Below, one piece after another: positions 63,441-64,000 of a stretch of DNA of 64,000 nt. The position numbers and the translations under genes are program-made. Each line of letters starts with the position of its first letter. The first letter of the stretch is position 1. The notes beneath the pieces were generated by a model. It made no database searches, was not told the origin of the DNA, and worked only from the letters and a program-made list of their open reading frames with translations. Location of the stretch: contig WBMV01008570.1 in the NCBI GenBank assembly GCA_013396655.1, positions 244,977-308,976 on the forward strand, given 5' to 3'. The stretch comes from Campylorhamphus procurvoides. Taxonomy: Eukaryota > Chordata > Aves > Passeriformes > Dendrocolaptidae.

Positions 63441-63914
63441 AGTAATAAGGAATAAAAATAAAAATTGCAAACAAGTTTAGAGTAATTTTGTGCATCACAA
63501 AAGTACATTTCCAATAGTCAGCATTGTAAATTTCACGTAATTGCAACCACTAACAATATTCATTTAGTTAATGCATTTTTGTTTCCTATATTTAAGTCCA
63601 TAAATAATACCATTTCCCTTTCCCCTTATTCTTTGTGAAGAAGACTTAGAAAGAAATGAAAAAAATATATGAAACTGTGATTCTTTTGAAATATTCATCC
63701 TTAAATTTCACTCTCTTTTTTTTCCACAGCATATAATTTGTGAAATACTAGTGTTTCAGTCTTTTGTTTTAAATGGGAGAATGAAATTATCCACCAGTAT
63801 GCAACTTCTTGCTCATGCTTGTCTGAAAACTACAAATATGCCAAAAGCAAACCCGGAGAATCTGCTTTAATATATATTGATACCAAGTGCAAGTTATTAT
63901 ATATATGTGTGCTC

Positions 63915-63945
<31 letters not shown>

Positions 63946-64000
63946 TAAAGTAAAAAAAATAGATATACATCTAACACCAACATGACCCATCAGAACAATT
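63441..64000. other. AT-rich non-coding end of the window
   Basis: I see no exon here. A T-rich stretch with an acceptor-like 'ttttttttccacag' at about 63716-63729 is not followed by a frame I can support. The segment ends in an AT microsatellite region. Confidence 0.5.
63915..63937. repeat. (AT)n microsatellite
   Basis: Eleven uninterrupted AT units are flanked by further TATA-rich sequence (63869-63958). Confidence 0.9.

Noticed and set aside
19068..64000. Upstream RAB3C exons (P-loop, switch regions) within the window
   Set aside because: I scanned by eye for the reverse complement of the switch II/AYYRGAMG region and found none. The scan was not exhaustive, so they are reported as not seen rather than absent.
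1..64000. CRISPR arrays, operons, Shine-Dalgarno sites, rRNA or tRNA genes
   Set aside because: No regularly spaced direct repeats, no prokaryotic gene density and no cloverleaf with conserved A and B boxes was noticed. The sequence is vertebrate.

Overview
The window is AT-rich, CpG-poor vertebrate nuclear DNA, almost all non-coding. It reads as a bird genome: it carries several chicken-repeat-1 (CR1) LINE fragments in both orientations and LTRs of the kinds common in neoavian birds, and it has two exons of the small GTPase RAB3C. In birds the PDE4D-RAB3C neighbourhood is normally on the Z chromosome; that placement is inferred from the gene, not read from the sequence.

Layout. Positions 1-8.9 kb hold the flank and probable 3' UTR of RAB3C. 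RAB3C runs on the minus strand: its last coding exon is at 8878-9065 and the preceding exon at 18943-19067, with a 9.9 kb intron between them. No upstream RAB3C exon was recognised, so 19-64 kb is either an earlier RAB3C intron or 5' flank. From 24 to 32 kb there is a cluster of plus-strand features: an ERVL-type solo LTR (24046-25103, 5-bp target duplication), an ERV1-type solo LTR (26555-27096, 4-bp target duplication, TATA box), and three phase-compatible exons of a gene I could not identify (27350-27440, 31432-31513, 31827-31870), which would end in a stop at 31868-31870.

The most striking object is a perfect-looking 2,313-bp direct duplication (26789-29101 and 29103-31415) joined by one N. 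It copies part of the ERV1 LTR and the first exon of the unidentified gene. Its constant 2,314-bp offset, the absence of any difference in the parts compared, and the N at the junction point to an unmerged contig overlap rather than a biological duplication.

From 39.5 to 40.4 kb lies a GC-richer block that looks like the 5' end of an RTE-type LINE breaking off just after the first residues of an endonuclease. From 43.6 to 46.6 kb there is a CR1 cluster with a head-to-head pair. From 47.6 to 49.4 kb there are two further LTR-like segments. From 49.5 to 63 kb there is ordinary intronic or intergenic DNA with a 43-bp tandem duplication and two C-rich, G-quadruplex-capable tracts. Another CR1 fragment sits at 63 kb and an AT microsatellite near the end. 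I found no rRNA, tRNA, CRISPR or prokaryotic features.
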